Source: Chrysomallon squamiferum
Lineage: Eukaryota; Mollusca; Gastropoda; Neomphalida; Peltospiridae
Assembly: GCA_012295275.1 (NCBI GenBank)
Contig: CM022678.1
Coordinates: 8,183,632-8,247,631, forward strand
Direction: 5' to 3'
DNA: 64,000 nt
This document shows, one piece after another, positions 35,035 to 46,833 of the stretch. Below the pieces are notes generated by a model. The model was not told the DNA's origin, did no database searches, and saw nothing but the letters and a program-made list of their open reading frames with translations. Numbering within the stretch: position 1 is the stretch's first letter; every line of letters starts with the position of its first letter. The position numbers and the translations under genes are program-made.

Positions 35035-38000
35035 TTGATTTTAGCAGATCCTATTTTATTGTTAAGAGATTATCACTACTGTTGTAAAGTTTATCACTTT
35101 ACTGGTAAGCAGTTGTGCAGTCAGTAGTTCTACTCAAAAATTAAGATTGTTTCCCACAGGCAATCTAAAAACAAATACATTTAGATTTATATCTAAAGAT
35201 ATGGAGGTAGAAATTGTTACCGAGGTTAAATACCTATTCCTTATTTTAAGTAAATCTGGATCATCGAATACTAAAAAAGATTTTATCAGCTGAGATTCAG
35301 ATGCAGTGTTTGCTATATTAAAAAAAATGTAGATAATTCAGGTTATCACTTCACTGTCACTTACATTTGTTAGACAAGTTTGTAAAACCTAAACTATTAT
35401 ATGGATGTGAAATCTGGGGTTTTATTAATTTAGATATAACTGAAAGGCTTTATATGCAAATACATAAAAATATATTGCAAAGAGTTTAAATTGTCTGGTG
35501 TGCTGTAGATATTTTTATTGATATAAATAATTTATCAACTCCTTGTTATCTTGTATAAAAGCTATACTAGATGAATGTGGTTTATGTAAGATATATCTTT
35601 ATGTGGAAGTGAATATCTTGTGGTTATAAGATGCTTTTAAAAGAATGTTGTAGTCAGTTGTTAAAAAATGGAATAGACATACATTTGAGTCATAAAAAGG
35701 AATTTATTATACAATGCTTAACAGTGAATTCAAATTAGAACATTATCTGTTGCAGTTGCCAGTGCAAAATGCTATAGCATTATGTAAATATAGAACAAGT
35801 ATCAAACTTCCTGTGGTATCTCGTAGATGGTTTAATACTGAAAGGGTAAATATAGAACAAGTAATATCAAACTTCCTGTGGTATCTGGTAGATGGTTTAA
35901 TACTGAAAGGGTAAATATAGAACAAGTAATATCAAACTTCCTGTGGTATCTGGTAGATGGTTTAATACTGAAAGGGTAAATATAGAACAAGTAATATCAA
36001 ACTTCCTGTCGTATCTGGTAGATGGTTTAATACTGAAAGGTTAAATATAGAACCAGTAATATCAAACTTCCTATGGTATCTGGTAGATGGTTTAATACTG
36101 AAAGGGTAAATATAGAACAAGTAATATCAAACTTCCTATGGGATCTGGTAGATGGTTTAATATTGAAAGGGTAAATATAGAACAAGTAATATCAAACTAC
36201 CTATGGTATCTGGTAGATAGTTTAATATTGAAAGGGTAAATATAGAACAAGTAATATCAAACTTCCTGTGGTATCTGGTAGATGGTTTAATATTGAAAGG
36301 GTAAATATAGAACCAGTAATAACAAACTTCCTGTGGTATCTGGTAGATGGTTTAATATTGAAAGGGTAAATATAGAACCAGTAATAACAAACTTCCTGTG
36401 GTATCTGGTAGATGGTTTAATATTGAAAGGGTAAATATAGAACCAGTAATATCAAACTTCCTGTGGTATCTGGTAGATGGTTTAATATTGAAAGGGTAAA
36501 TATAGAACCAGTAATAAGAAACTTCCTGTGGTATCTGGTAGATGGTTTAATACTGAAAGGGTAAATATAGAACAAGTAATATCAAACTTCCTATGGTGTC
36601 TGGTAGATGGTTTAATACTGAAAGGTTAAATATAGAACAAGTAATATCAAACTTCCTATGGTATCTGATAGATTGTTTAATACTGAAAGGGTAAATATAG
36701 AACAAGTAATAACAAACTTCCTATGGTATCTGGTAGATGGTTTAATACTGAAAGGTTAAATATAGAACAAGTAATATCAAACTTCCTGTGGTATCTGGTA
36801 GATGGTTTAATACTGAAAGGTTAAATATAGAACCAGTAATATCAAACTTCCTATGGTATCTGGTAGATGGTTTAATACTGAAAGGGTAAATATAGAACAA
36901 GTAATATCAAACTTCCTATGGTATCTGGTAGATTGTTTAATACTGAAAGGGTAAATATAGAACAAGTAATATCAAACTTCCTATGGTATCTGATAGATTG
37001 TTTAATACTGAAAGGGTAAATATAGAACAAGTAATAACAAACTTCCTATGGTATCTGGTAGATGGTTTAATACTGAAAGGTTAAATATAGAACAAGTAAT
37101 ATCAAACTTCCTGTCGTATCTGGTAGATGGTTTAATACTGAAAGGTTAAATATAGAACCAGTAATATCAAACTTCCTATGGTATCTGGTAGATGGTTTAA
37201 TACTGAAAGGGTAAATATAGAACAAGTAATATCAAACTTCCTATCGGATCTGGTAGATGGTTTAATATTGAAAGGGTAAATATAGAACAAGTAATATCAA
37301 ACTACCTATGGTATCTGGTAGATGGTTTAATATTGAAAGGGTAAATATAGAACCAGTAATAACAAACTTCCTGTGGTATCTGGTAGATGGTTTAATATTG
37401 AAAGGGTAAATATAGAACCAGTAATATCAAACTTCCTATGGTATCTGGTAGATGGTTTAATATTGAAAGGTTAAATATAGAACCAGTAATAAGAAACTTC
37501 CTGTGGTATCTGGTAGATGGTTTAATACTGAAAGGGTAAATATAGAACAAGTAATATCAAACTTCCTATGGTGTCTGGTAGATGGTTTAATACTGAAAGG
37601 TTAAATATAGAACAAGTAATAACAAACTTCCTATGGTATCTGATAGATTGTTTAATACTGAAAGGTTAAATATAGAACAAGTAATATCAAACTTCCTATG
37701 GTATCTGGTAGATGGTTTAATATTGAAAGGGAAGACAGTATATCATTTATGTAATTCTGATATTGCTGATGAGTTCCACTATATTTTTGACTGTACATTT
37801 TTCTCTTTTGAGAGAAGTAAATATATACCACACTATTATACACTTATACCAAATACAATAACATTTCAACATTTATTTTCTGGTAAAAAAAGCAATTCAC
37901 TTTTGTATAAACTTGTCATTGAGAGAATCAGTCTTCTGGGTTACATAAAAATTAATGATTTGTGTCACTATAGAAAATACTGTTTAAATTAGGTGTTTTT

Positions 38001-38075
38001 TTATGTGTTCTCAATACTGCTTTCATTGAGGTATTGTCTTTTCTTGAAAGATGTTGTAAGTTAGGTGCAATAAAA
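35035..38075 (+). mobile_element. LINE copy with minisatellite expansion in its 3' coding end
   Basis: RT motif-C remnant at 35040, NMEVEIV-type segment near 35205, YGCEIWGFIN box at 35405, ILDECGLC near 35570, then FKLEHYLLQLPVQNAIALCKYRTS (35729-35800). This is a typical C-terminal LINE stretch. It is interrupted by the 65-bp array (35786-37735). It resumes as KTVYHLCNSDIADEFHYIFD with CTFFSFERSKY (37731-37840) and an open frame to 37992. That final region is better preserved than in the other copies. The 3' tail ends near 38075 (GGTGCAATAAAATACATACAA). Confidence 0.75.
35786..37735. repeat. Minisatellite, 65-bp unit, about 30 copies
   Basis: The unit is TAAATATAGAACAAGTAATA + TCAAACTTCCTATGGTATCT + GGTAGATGGTTTAATACTGA + AAGGG. 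The spacing of TATAGAAC landmarks is exactly 65 bp (e.g. 36241, 36306, 36371). Sixty-five is not a multiple of three, so the array destroys the LINE frame. Variant positions (AACAAG/AACCAG, ATATC/ATAAC/ATAAG, TATGG/TGTGG/TGTCG, TACTG/TATTG, GGG/GGT) mark higher-order duplication: units 4-14 have the same order of variants as units 21-29, with two units missing. Confidence 0.95.
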
Positions 38076-39500
38076 TACATACAATCTTGTGTCTGAAAAG
38101 AATTAATGCTGCAGGTGTGATAAGTGAAGCAGAAACAAATGTTTCTTAGTTTTGTACTTGCTTAGATTGAATATATTTATCTCAGTCGACAACTGACCTT
38201 CTTATAAATAAAATAATTATTAGTTGACATTAACTGATTGAGTCAACTGGTATGTCAGATAAAAATAAATTTTGGTATACAGAAGTGATAATTTGTTAAA
38301 TGAAAGAGAAAAGAAATGAAAACTCATTTCAGAGTTTTTATTCTTTAATTTTAAGTAACATCAGAAGTGCTAAGACCACCTTCATTATAACGACTTCAAA
38401 TACTGTTAGTAATTACTACCACTACAAATACCATCTACTACTAACTACTATTAGGACTACAAATATTACTATCACTAAAATTACTGACTACTACTAACAC
38501 TGAAAGAACTAACTAGTGTTAGGCTATTTGCTTGGTAGATAGATAAACGTGTGTGCTGTAATTCATGAATACTGAGTGATATGTAGTTATATTATTTACT
38601 GTGTGAATCAAATACGTAAAATTACAATAGCAAATGGTAAATAGATAACAGATGCAGGTTAGTGCAGAGCATTAAGGAAGCACATAGTTACGTACATTCA
38701 GTAATGCTGATACTGTCTGTTATGACATGCAGTTCTATAGTCACATACAAACAGCAATATTGAGAATGTCCAGTACGATATTACAACTGAATAATTAATA
38801 TTCATTAAAATGCTTATTTCCATTAAGGACATTAACTGAAACATTTAATAAATCCTTACTTCTACAGCATTTTTGATGTCAGTATTTCCGCAAGTCTTCA
38901 GTAATAGCGTGTAATGTCTCACTAATTAATTGATGAAAATTTAATCCAAAACATGAAAAATATCTCGTATCTAAATTGAAGTATTTTACAGCCTTCAATG
39001 TAACTTTCTCTACTTTTACATATCACTTCATTGATCGGATACTTTAGAAATTTCCACGCGCTAGAATTACCACTTTTGCGGATTGACACTTCAGAATATA
39101 GACCTTGTCATAATGCCAAACCTTCTAATTTCAAGTTGCGAAAGAAACGTTATACAACACTGAAGCATGAGCAACATTTTAAGCAATTGCTGTCATAATG
39201 GCAAACGTAGTATGTTCGTAACAAAACACTCAAGGATGAACGACACTCATTACACTTTAAACAAAAAACGTGCTAATGATAAATAAACTTCAATCAAAAC
39301 CTGCCAATTAAAATCAATTGAAGAAACAAATAATTTAGAGTCTTATCTGTCAACAACAATGAACAATATAATATGTAATGAATAAGCCAGAAGCTTTATA
39401 AACTATCAGAGAAGAAACAATAGTACGTTAATTGTTTTTCAACAATAGTGAACAGTTAAAACCTGTTATAATCAAACATCCACTTAGACGCATACGTAAC
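38076..39500. other. Gene-free stretch before copy A promoter
   Basis: Includes an ACT-rich tract (38390-38490) and the segment 38467-38993, which is repeated almost unchanged at 49435-49960. From 38890 it matches the ZNF downstream block (AGTCTTCAGTAATAGCGTGTAATG). No coding sequence seen. Confidence 0.55.
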
Positions 39501-39517
39501 CGATCTGGGTTTGATCT

Positions 39518-39525
39518 TACATAAA
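39518..39525 (+). promoter_or_regulatory. TATA-like element, copy A
   Basis: TACATAAA, aligned with TATATAAA at 7807 and followed by the same CAGATCT region. Identical in copies B (50484) and C (60188). Confidence 0.4.
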
Positions 39526-39547
39526 CCGACTACAGCTCAGATCTAGA

Positions 39548-39612
39548 CTTAAACATCTGACTGAGAAATAAACGATAGACATACAGTGACTAATTTCTCG
39601 TTGTGTTTTCTA
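39548..39612 (+). other. Proximal exon-1 module with donor, copy A
   Basis: GAAATAAACGATAGAC...TTTTCTA|GTAAGT, with donor at 39613. It is the first of two copies of this module; the second (39738-39817) ends TTTTCTA|GTACGT, a weaker donor. If the proximal donor is used, intron 1 is 39613-40719. The 5' boundary is inferred. Confidence 0.4.
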
Positions 39613-39639
39613 GTAAGTCATTTAACTACTTTTATTGTC

Positions 39640-39679
39640 GACGGACACGCCCGCTGATCTGTCAGAAAGCGTGCCCGTC
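39640..39679 (+). other. GC-rich hairpin, copy A
   Basis: GACGGACACGC (39640-39650) and GCGTGCCCGTC (39669-39679) pair with one G.T. An inner CTGA/TCAG stem lies in the loop. In copies B and C the arms extend to 16 nt. Confidence 0.55.
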
Positions 39680-40353
39680 GTAGACGTGCTTCACAACAGC
39701 TTGCTCTGATTAGCACGTTAATTTTTTTCAGTTCAGTTCAGTTCAGATCTAGACACACACATGTGAGTGAGAAATAAACGATAGACACACAGTGACTCAT
39801 TCTCGTTGTGTTTTCTAGTACGTCATTTTAACTACTTTTATATATATTTCATTATATTGATGTGTATTTGCTTCAGTATTATTTAACTGTATTAGAATAT
39901 TAGTTGAATCAAAGATTTATGTAAATTCATCGATTCTTGTAATAAATATGACACATGAATAATATTTACAAACTGCTTGTCATAGTCTTTAACATACATA
40001 GTGCTTTTGAAAAATAAATCTAACTGTCAGTATATAAACTGAATTCTCTACGTCTTTATAGAGAAAACTAAAGGTTAGTTGATTGAATATTTCTTGGTAT
40101 TTATGAAGAATACACATCTTCTCAAGACAATTCGATGGTATTTGACTCCAGTAACAATTTTCATTTTATTGTTATTTTATATGAGTCTTAGAACATTTTT
40201 ATTATTATTTTTTTTTTTTTTCTAAAATGGCTCTTGGAAAACAACAACCATAGTTTTCGTCTTAGATGCATTAAGTTTTAACTTCCAGATTTCCCAGAGT
40301 AATTCAAAGGATGGCAGGTGGTGTTACAAATCATCTGCTGTTTCTTTTAACAG

Positions 40354-40354
40354 A

Positions 40355-40438
<84 letters not shown>
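40354..40438. repeat. (AAT)n microsatellite, intron of copy A
   Basis: About 28 triplets. The equivalents at 51322-51399 and 61031-61131 differ in length. Confidence 0.95.
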
Positions 40439-40721
40439 CTGATGTACATCAAGGTTTATAAAAAAAAACTCTCTTCCTTCACGATTGTCCAAGGTGAAAA
40501 TATTACTTCATCATTTATGTAGAATCAACACGAAAAAGATGGCAGATTTCCTTTTTGCCTTACTCCAAAATCGCATGTAAACATAGGATTTTCAAAATGT
40601 AGAACGGAATAGATTTGTAATTAAATAGAATCTATTGTATAAAATTATATACTTCAATAAAATACGCCATTTTAAATATTGCATTCTCTTAGTTTCTTGT
40701 TTCTATTTTATATTTTCAGAA

Positions 40722-40772
40722 ATGAATAAGAAAGTAAGAACCAGAATTCAGGACCTTGATGAAAGAGAATAA
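40722..40772 (+). CDS. Upstream ORF, 16 codons, copy A
   Basis: MNKKVRTRIQDLDERE, 2 nt after the acceptor TATTTTCAG (ends 40719). Same peptide as in the left-half units. Confidence 0.35.
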   Translation: MNKKVRTRIQDLDERE

Positions 40773-41093
40773 AGCGTGAAGTGATGAAAATAATTTGGAC
40801 AAATTACAAATTGTTGTTTTAAGAAATATCCCCTTTAGCACTATTAATTCACTCTGTTTTTTATACCACGTCACATTACATTCAAGAGACGTGAATCTTG
40901 TACTAAGATGTAATTATAGTAGTCGTGGTAACCTAATGAAATAAACTTTACAACCGGTAGAAAGAGACAAAATGTGATGTCTGTATGGAATGAAGTTTAA
41001 CCCATTGAAATACGAGTTTAAAGCGGAGAGAAAGGGTTTAAGTATGAAATGTGTGAGAGATGATTTTCTAAAAAATAGAATATAAAAATTACC

Positions 41094-41510
41094 ATGGCAG
41101 CTAAAAGTTATGAAGAATTATTCAGCATTCATTCTGGTGAGAAACCTTTTAAATGTGAAGTTTGTGCAAAATGTTTCTCAAAACGGCCAAAAATAGAAAA
41201 TCATATGAGAATCCATACTGGACAGAAACCCTTTAAATGTGAACTTTGTGTCAAAAGTTTCTCAAACAGTTCGTATCTAAAAAGTCACATGAAGCATCAC
41301 ACTAATGAGAAACCTTTTAAATGTGAGGTTTGTGCAAAATGTTTCAATCAGCGTTCGAGTTTAAAATGTCATATGACCATCCATACTGGAGAGAAACCTT
41401 TTAAATGTGAGATTTGTGGAAAATGTTTCAATCACCGTTCGACATTAAAAGGTCATATGACCATCCATACTGGAGAGAAACCTTTTAAATGTGAGGTTTG
41501 TGCAAAATGA
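41094..41510 (+). CDS. C2H2 zinc-finger protein, truncated by premature stop (138 aa)
   Basis: Start at ACCATGGCA (41094), N-terminus [19 protein letters not shown]. Four complete fingers (residues 21-125) follow, then CEVCAK and TGA at 41508-41510, where the next codon should be the family Cys of CAKC. Around the stop, 14 bases expected from paralogues are missing and about 2 are added, a net in-frame loss of 12 nt. The frame is open again immediately after the TGA for another 13 fingers. The product would be a four-finger protein. Whether the longer protein is made depends on stop read-through, which cannot be judged here. It shares promoter, intron and leader with the copies at 52.0 and 61.8 kb, whose frames are intact. 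Confidence 0.75.
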   Translation: MAAKSYEELFSIHSGEKPFKCEVCAKCFSKRPKIENHMRIHTGQKPFKCELCVKSFSNSSYLKSHMKHHTNEKPFKCEVCAKCFNQRSSLKCHMTIHTGEKPFKCEICGKCFNHRSTLKGHMTIHTGEKPFKCEVCAK

Positions 41511-42638
41511 CCATCCATAAAACGTCATTTGATGGTCCACTCTGGAGAGAAACCTTTTAAATGTGAGGTTTGTGCAAAATGTTTCAATCACCGTTCGACA
41601 TTAAAAGGTCATATGACCATCCATACTGGAGAGAAACCTTTTAAATGTGAGGTTTGTGGAAAATGTTTCTCCCGACCTGACCATGTAAAACGTCATTTGA
41701 TGGTCCACTCTGGAGAGAAACCTTTTAAATGTGAGGTTTGTGGAAAATGTTTCTCACGGAGTTCGGATTTTAAATGTCATATGAACATCCATACTGGAGA
41801 GAAACCTTTTAAATGTGAAATTTGTGCAAAATGTTTCAATCGGCGTTCGAGTTTAAAAGGTCATATGAACATCCATACTGGAGAGAAACCTTTTAAATGT
41901 GAAGTTTGTGCAAAATGTTTCTCATACAGTTCGAATCTAAAAGATCACATGAGGGTCCATACGGGAAATAAATCTTTTAAATGTGAGATTTGTGTCAAAT
42001 GTTTCTCATACAGTTCGAATCTAAAACGTCACATGAAGCATCACACTAATGAGAAACCTTTTAAATGTGAAATTTGTGTAAAATGTTTCTCACGGAGTTC
42101 GGGTTTAAAATGTCATATGAACGTCCATACTGGAGAGAAACCTTTTAAATGTGAGGTTTGTGAAAAATGTTTCTCACGGAGTTCGGGTTTAAAATGTCAT
42201 ATGAACGTCCATACTGGAGAGAAACCTTTTAAATGTGAGGTTTGTGAAAAATGTTTCTCATACAGTTCGAATCTAAAAGATCACATGAGGGTCCATACGG
42301 GAAATAAATCTTTTAAATGTGAGATTTGTGTCAAATGTTTCTCATACAGTTCGAATCTAAAACGTCACATGAAGCATCACACTAATGAGAAACCTTTTAA
42401 ATGTGAAATTTGTGTAAAATGTTTCTCACGGAGTTCGGGTTTAAAATGTCATATGAACGTCCATACTGGAGAGAAACCTTTTAAATGTGAGGTTTGTGAA
42501 AAATGTTTCTCACGGAGTTCGGGTTTAAAATGTCATATGAACGTCCATACTGGAGAGAAACCTTTTAAATGTGAGGTTTGTGAAAAATGTTTCTCACACA
42601 GTTCGAGCTTAAAATATCATGTGAAAATACATGCTTGA
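41511..42638 (+). pseudogene. Disconnected 3' part of the copy A ZNF gene, 13 fingers
   Basis: Same frame as 41094. It reads PSIKRHLMVHSGEKPF, then 13 complete fingers ending KIHA at 42638, with no further lesion. Fingers 5-8 of this part (YSSNLKD, YSSNLKR, RSSGLKC, RSSGLKC) are repeated as fingers 9-12: a 336-bp duplication, about 41900-42235 and 42236-42571. The first in-frame ATG is 41532 in a non-initiating context. AATAAA follows at 42779. The interruption looks recent because the remaining 369 codons are undamaged. Confidence 0.75.
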
Positions 42639-42760
42639 TAGAAATCTTTTAAATGTTAAATTTTTGTAAAATATTTCTCATATAACTGGAATCTACAACG
42701 TCACATGGAAATCCATTTTGGTCGGGAACCTTTAAGAATGATTCATGATAATACAAAAGT
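42639..42760 (+). pseudogene. Decayed finger after the stop, copy A
   Basis: KSFKC, stop, then IFVKYFSYNWNLQRHMEIHFGREP: a finger that kept its His pair but has a stop at the Cys pair. Identical in copies B (52844) and C (62733), so the truncation predates the segment duplication. Confidence 0.65.
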
Positions 42761-43050
42761 TAAATGAGAATTGTTTTAAATAAAAGAGAGAAAAAAACAT
42801 GCTTCAGTATTTATATTCTTTAATTTTGAGTAGCAAGACTGTTTTGACAGCATGTACTATTGTCACTACAGATATGAAGTAGTTGACTGATGGCTAATTT
42901 TGTTTATGATAATTCTAGAAGAAAGCTCATAGCAAATGGTTTTTATTTTATTTTATTTTTTAAATTTCATGATTCTGTGATTACTATTTATGTAGTTATT
43001 AATAACAACATTTTTTTAGGGAAAGTTCCAATTTTCGTATTAAGAATATA

Positions 43051-43080
43051 GAAAAGAAAAGAAAAGAAAAGAAAAGAAAA
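43051..43080. repeat. (AAAAG)n tract
   Basis: Six GAAAA units. The B and C equivalents are interrupted by a TTCTTTCT-type insertion. Confidence 0.85.
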
Positions 43081-43439
43081 TCAAACTTGAAAATATTGCT
43101 AAGTACATTTTAGTACTGCTGTAAAAGTACGACTTATGACATATTTTAAAACCACTGCAAATACTATTACTGCTGCTATAGCCGCTATAACCGCTCAACA
43201 ATTCTAACTAACACGACAGCTACTACTACAATAGTTACAGTTACTACAGCTGTTCCTACTATTACTACTACAACAGATACAAAGTATAGGTTTTATTATA
43301 TGTTTTATTATATGTTTATTCTTTATTTAAATTGAAGAATCTTTTGGTTTAAGCATTGAAACTACAGCAGAACTTTGTTTAAAACATAGGCATATCCAAT
43401 TTTTCTCATAACTTTGTAGAAAATCACAAATGCACTTCT

Positions 43440-45617
43440 ATATGTTATTTTTATGGCAACTACTGAAGAAAGTAAAGAGGAAGTCCTTTTTGTTTTATCC
43501 TCCATGACTCTGTGATCAGTAGTTTTGTAGTCATTATAAAGAACATTATTTTAGAGAAATAGATTGGTCGCAGCGATCAAATAAAATAATACTGTTGTTT
43601 GCGATATCAGAGTGCACAGTTCAGTTTGAATGAAAAGTGATAGCGTAGACAGTTGAACTAGGGGGAGATAAACCACGGAATTGCCATTAACACTAGAAGT
43701 ACATGTTTCTCGTGTAAACGTTAAAAAAAACAGCAACAAAAAAAACCTCCACATCACCACACACACACACACACAAAATAACAACACGCAGGCAATCTTC
43801 AAGAAGTATGAATTTTTCGCCGAATTCTGTTTCGATTTGAAACAAAACATTTAATATCAAAGAGTGAGATAAGAAACAGAAATCAATTTTAAACAATGTA
43901 TTATAGTAATTCGTTAACAGCCACACTGTATTTTCTGTTTAACTGATATACCTATAGTTGTGTGTGTGTGTTTGTGTTTTTGTGTGTGTGTGTTTGTGTG
44001 TGTGTGTGTGCAACATAGCCTTTAACGATAGCCACTGTATAACTAGTGCATTGAAAAACGTTTTTATTTCGCAAATTTTCGTTTTATAAATTATGAACTT
44101 GATATAGCATTTGTAACATGTTTTGGGATAACATGATGTTTAATACATCAGACAATTGAGATTCATTAAAATTAACAGCATTTGCCCAAAATGTTAATGA
44201 ACTACAGTAATGAGGGAAAAAAAAAAAAAAAAAATTACTAATATTTCTTTCAGAATCTTTGGTATACCTGATAAAGAGCTAAATGAAAGTGTACTGCTGC
44301 GTTGCAGGTTCGGATAAGATCGATGCCAATATTTGCAGTTCAGACATAAACATTGTGTGCGTAACGAACGTTGCGACAGATTTGTTTCAGATATTCACCA
44401 TTATGTTTCCCTTGCCGTACCCTGTCGTTCATTCTGTAAACAAAATATCCAGTTATCCGTTACTTTTAGCCCGATAATAACATATGCAACATATTCAATC
44501 ATCACAATATATTTTTTGTAAAGTAAGTATTAAAAAATAAGATATAAAAAAGAGTAATTTGAGATAAAAACAGAAGTGAAATTAACAATAATAATATTAT
44601 AAAATTAACAATTATAATATTATATCGTATTTAATATAAGCTGTCAATATTTTGATTTTTAGAAAATCATTTGATAGAGACTTTATATTTAAAAGGCTTC
44701 ATTCCTCTCTGAACTCATGTTTTGCTACATTACAACTATTACTGTAATTACATCTTACTACAAAGTTTCCAAATCGGATTCGGTTATCTTGACTAATATA
44801 ATTATATCTTACTACAAGATTCCCAAATTAGATTTGTCTTAAATTAATGTGACGACTGTCTGAAATTTCAAGGAAATAGATTTTCTTTCCACAATTCACA
44901 TTTTAATCTCACTTTCACCAAAATCTATAATTGTAATTCTGACCTGTTTTCTCATTTGAGAAAACATAAAATAAAAATAATAATTCAGGCAACCGGATAG
45001 TACATGTACTTGGGATATTTTATTGTAGTGGATTATTTAACAAACAAATTTAATACTTTATTAATAATGTTAAAGTTATATCAAGTTGTACACATGGAGG
45101 GTACATCAATAGAAAAAAAAAAAAAATCCAATGGGCACCGTACTACCAATTGCAAACCAAATGAAAGGAAACAACCTAGAAAATGACCACGGAGGAATGA
45201 ACTGGTTGAGCAGTGGATATAACCGTCTTTTAGATGTCAGCACGAGACAGGATGATGTCAAAACAATACACTGAGGATCTGTGAAGCTGCCAAGTTTCAA
45301 TCAGCTGACCGTCACGTCTGAGGTAGATTCAAACGTGTGTGTTTTTTTGTTTCTATAGTCATCATCTTTAAACAGACAAAACGTAGTTTCACACATAAAT
45401 TATGCTGAACGTTCACATGCATTTTGCGAATTCCCTTTAAATACAGCTATCAATTTAATATAATTTATTTCATTTTGATATATATTTTACTTACATCTTG
45501 TTTCATATTTCCTTTCTTCTTTATGTTTTCATTCGTCTTTCTTATCTTTATTCTATTTCCTCATTCTTATGTTTTCATAAGTGCATGAACATGACATATT
45601 TAGAATACATGCATACA

Positions 45618-45650
<33 letters not shown>

Positions 45651-46536
45651 TTCTGTGTATATTTATCTATTTGTATCAGTGTGAATGTGTTTATGTAATT
45701 TTATATTTCTGAATCTGTATTTAGGTTTGATTAGCTATATAGATACATATTTTTATCTCCGTGTATATTTTTCTATTTGTGCAACCATGTGTGTCAGTAA
45801 CATACATCTAGCTCGACGTATGTACGTTTCTCAGTTTCTGTTTGTATTCAGTATTGAAATCTATCGATCTATATATCTCTTTATGCTCTTTATGCTCAAA
45901 TATAATTTATAATGTGTTTGTAAGTACGTATGTGTATGACCATATATTGACTAAATTTATATTTGACTATATATGTCTATACTCATATTTCTATCCATCA
46001 TATCTTCTATATGTTACTTTTATGGCAACTATAGAAGAAAGTAAAGAGGAAGTCCTTTTTGTTTTATCCTCCATGACTCTGTGATCAGTAGTTTTGTAGC
46101 CATTATAAGGAACATTATTTTAGACAAATAGATTGGTCGTAGCGATCAAATAAAATAATACTGTTGTTTGCGATATCAGAGTGCACAGTTCAGTTTGAAT
46201 GAAAAGTAGACACCAAAGTTGAACTAGGGGGAGATAAACCTCGGAATTGCCATTAACACTAGAAGTACATGTTTCTCGTGTAAACGTTAAAAATGTGAGG
46301 AAAACAGCAACAAAAAACCCCAACTCCACAACACCACGCACAAAAAAAAAAAAACAACAACACGCAGGCAATCTTCAAGAAGTATGAATTTTTCGCCGAA
46401 TTCTGTTTCGATTTGAAACAAAACATTTAATATCAAAGAGTGAGATAAGAAACAGAAATTAATTTTAAACAATGTATTATATTAAGTTCATTAACAGCCA
46501 CACTGTATTTTCTGTTTAACTGATATACCTATAGTC

Positions 46537-46600
<64 letters not shown>

Positions 46601-46798
46601 GTGTGTGTGTGTGCAACAATAGCCACTGTATAACTAGTGCATTGAAAAACGTTTTTATTTCGCAAATTTTCGTTTTATAAATTTTGAACTTGATATAGCA
46701 TTTGTAATATGTTTTGGGATGTTTAGTACATCAGACAATTGAGATTCATTAAAATTAACAGCTTTTGCCCAAAATGTTAATGAACTACAGTAATGAGG

Positions 46799-46833
<35 letters not shown>

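Noticed and set aside
35786-37735. CRISPR-like array
   Set aside because: Units are contiguous 65-bp copies without unique spacers, in a LINE of a eukaryotic genome; it is a minisatellite.
39530-39847. The two exon-1 modules as long terminal repeats of a small element
   Set aside because: Only about 100 bp each, no target-site duplication or primer-binding site seen, and the single-copy arrangement at 7.8-8.0 kb explains them as duplication of an exon module.
44283-44477. 64-codon ORF repeated at 46904, 54496 and 57117 after an acceptor-like TTTCAG
   Set aside because: Between the two halves of the internal duplication nearly all differences in this frame change the amino acid (D/G, F/C, M/I), and the overlapping frame fares no better. 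This is retention by recent duplication, not coding constraint.
45498-46084. Chain of small + strand ORFs rich in Tyr, Ile and Phe (also 55706-56304)
   Set aside because: They arise from (ACAT)n and T-rich low-complexity sequence and match no family.
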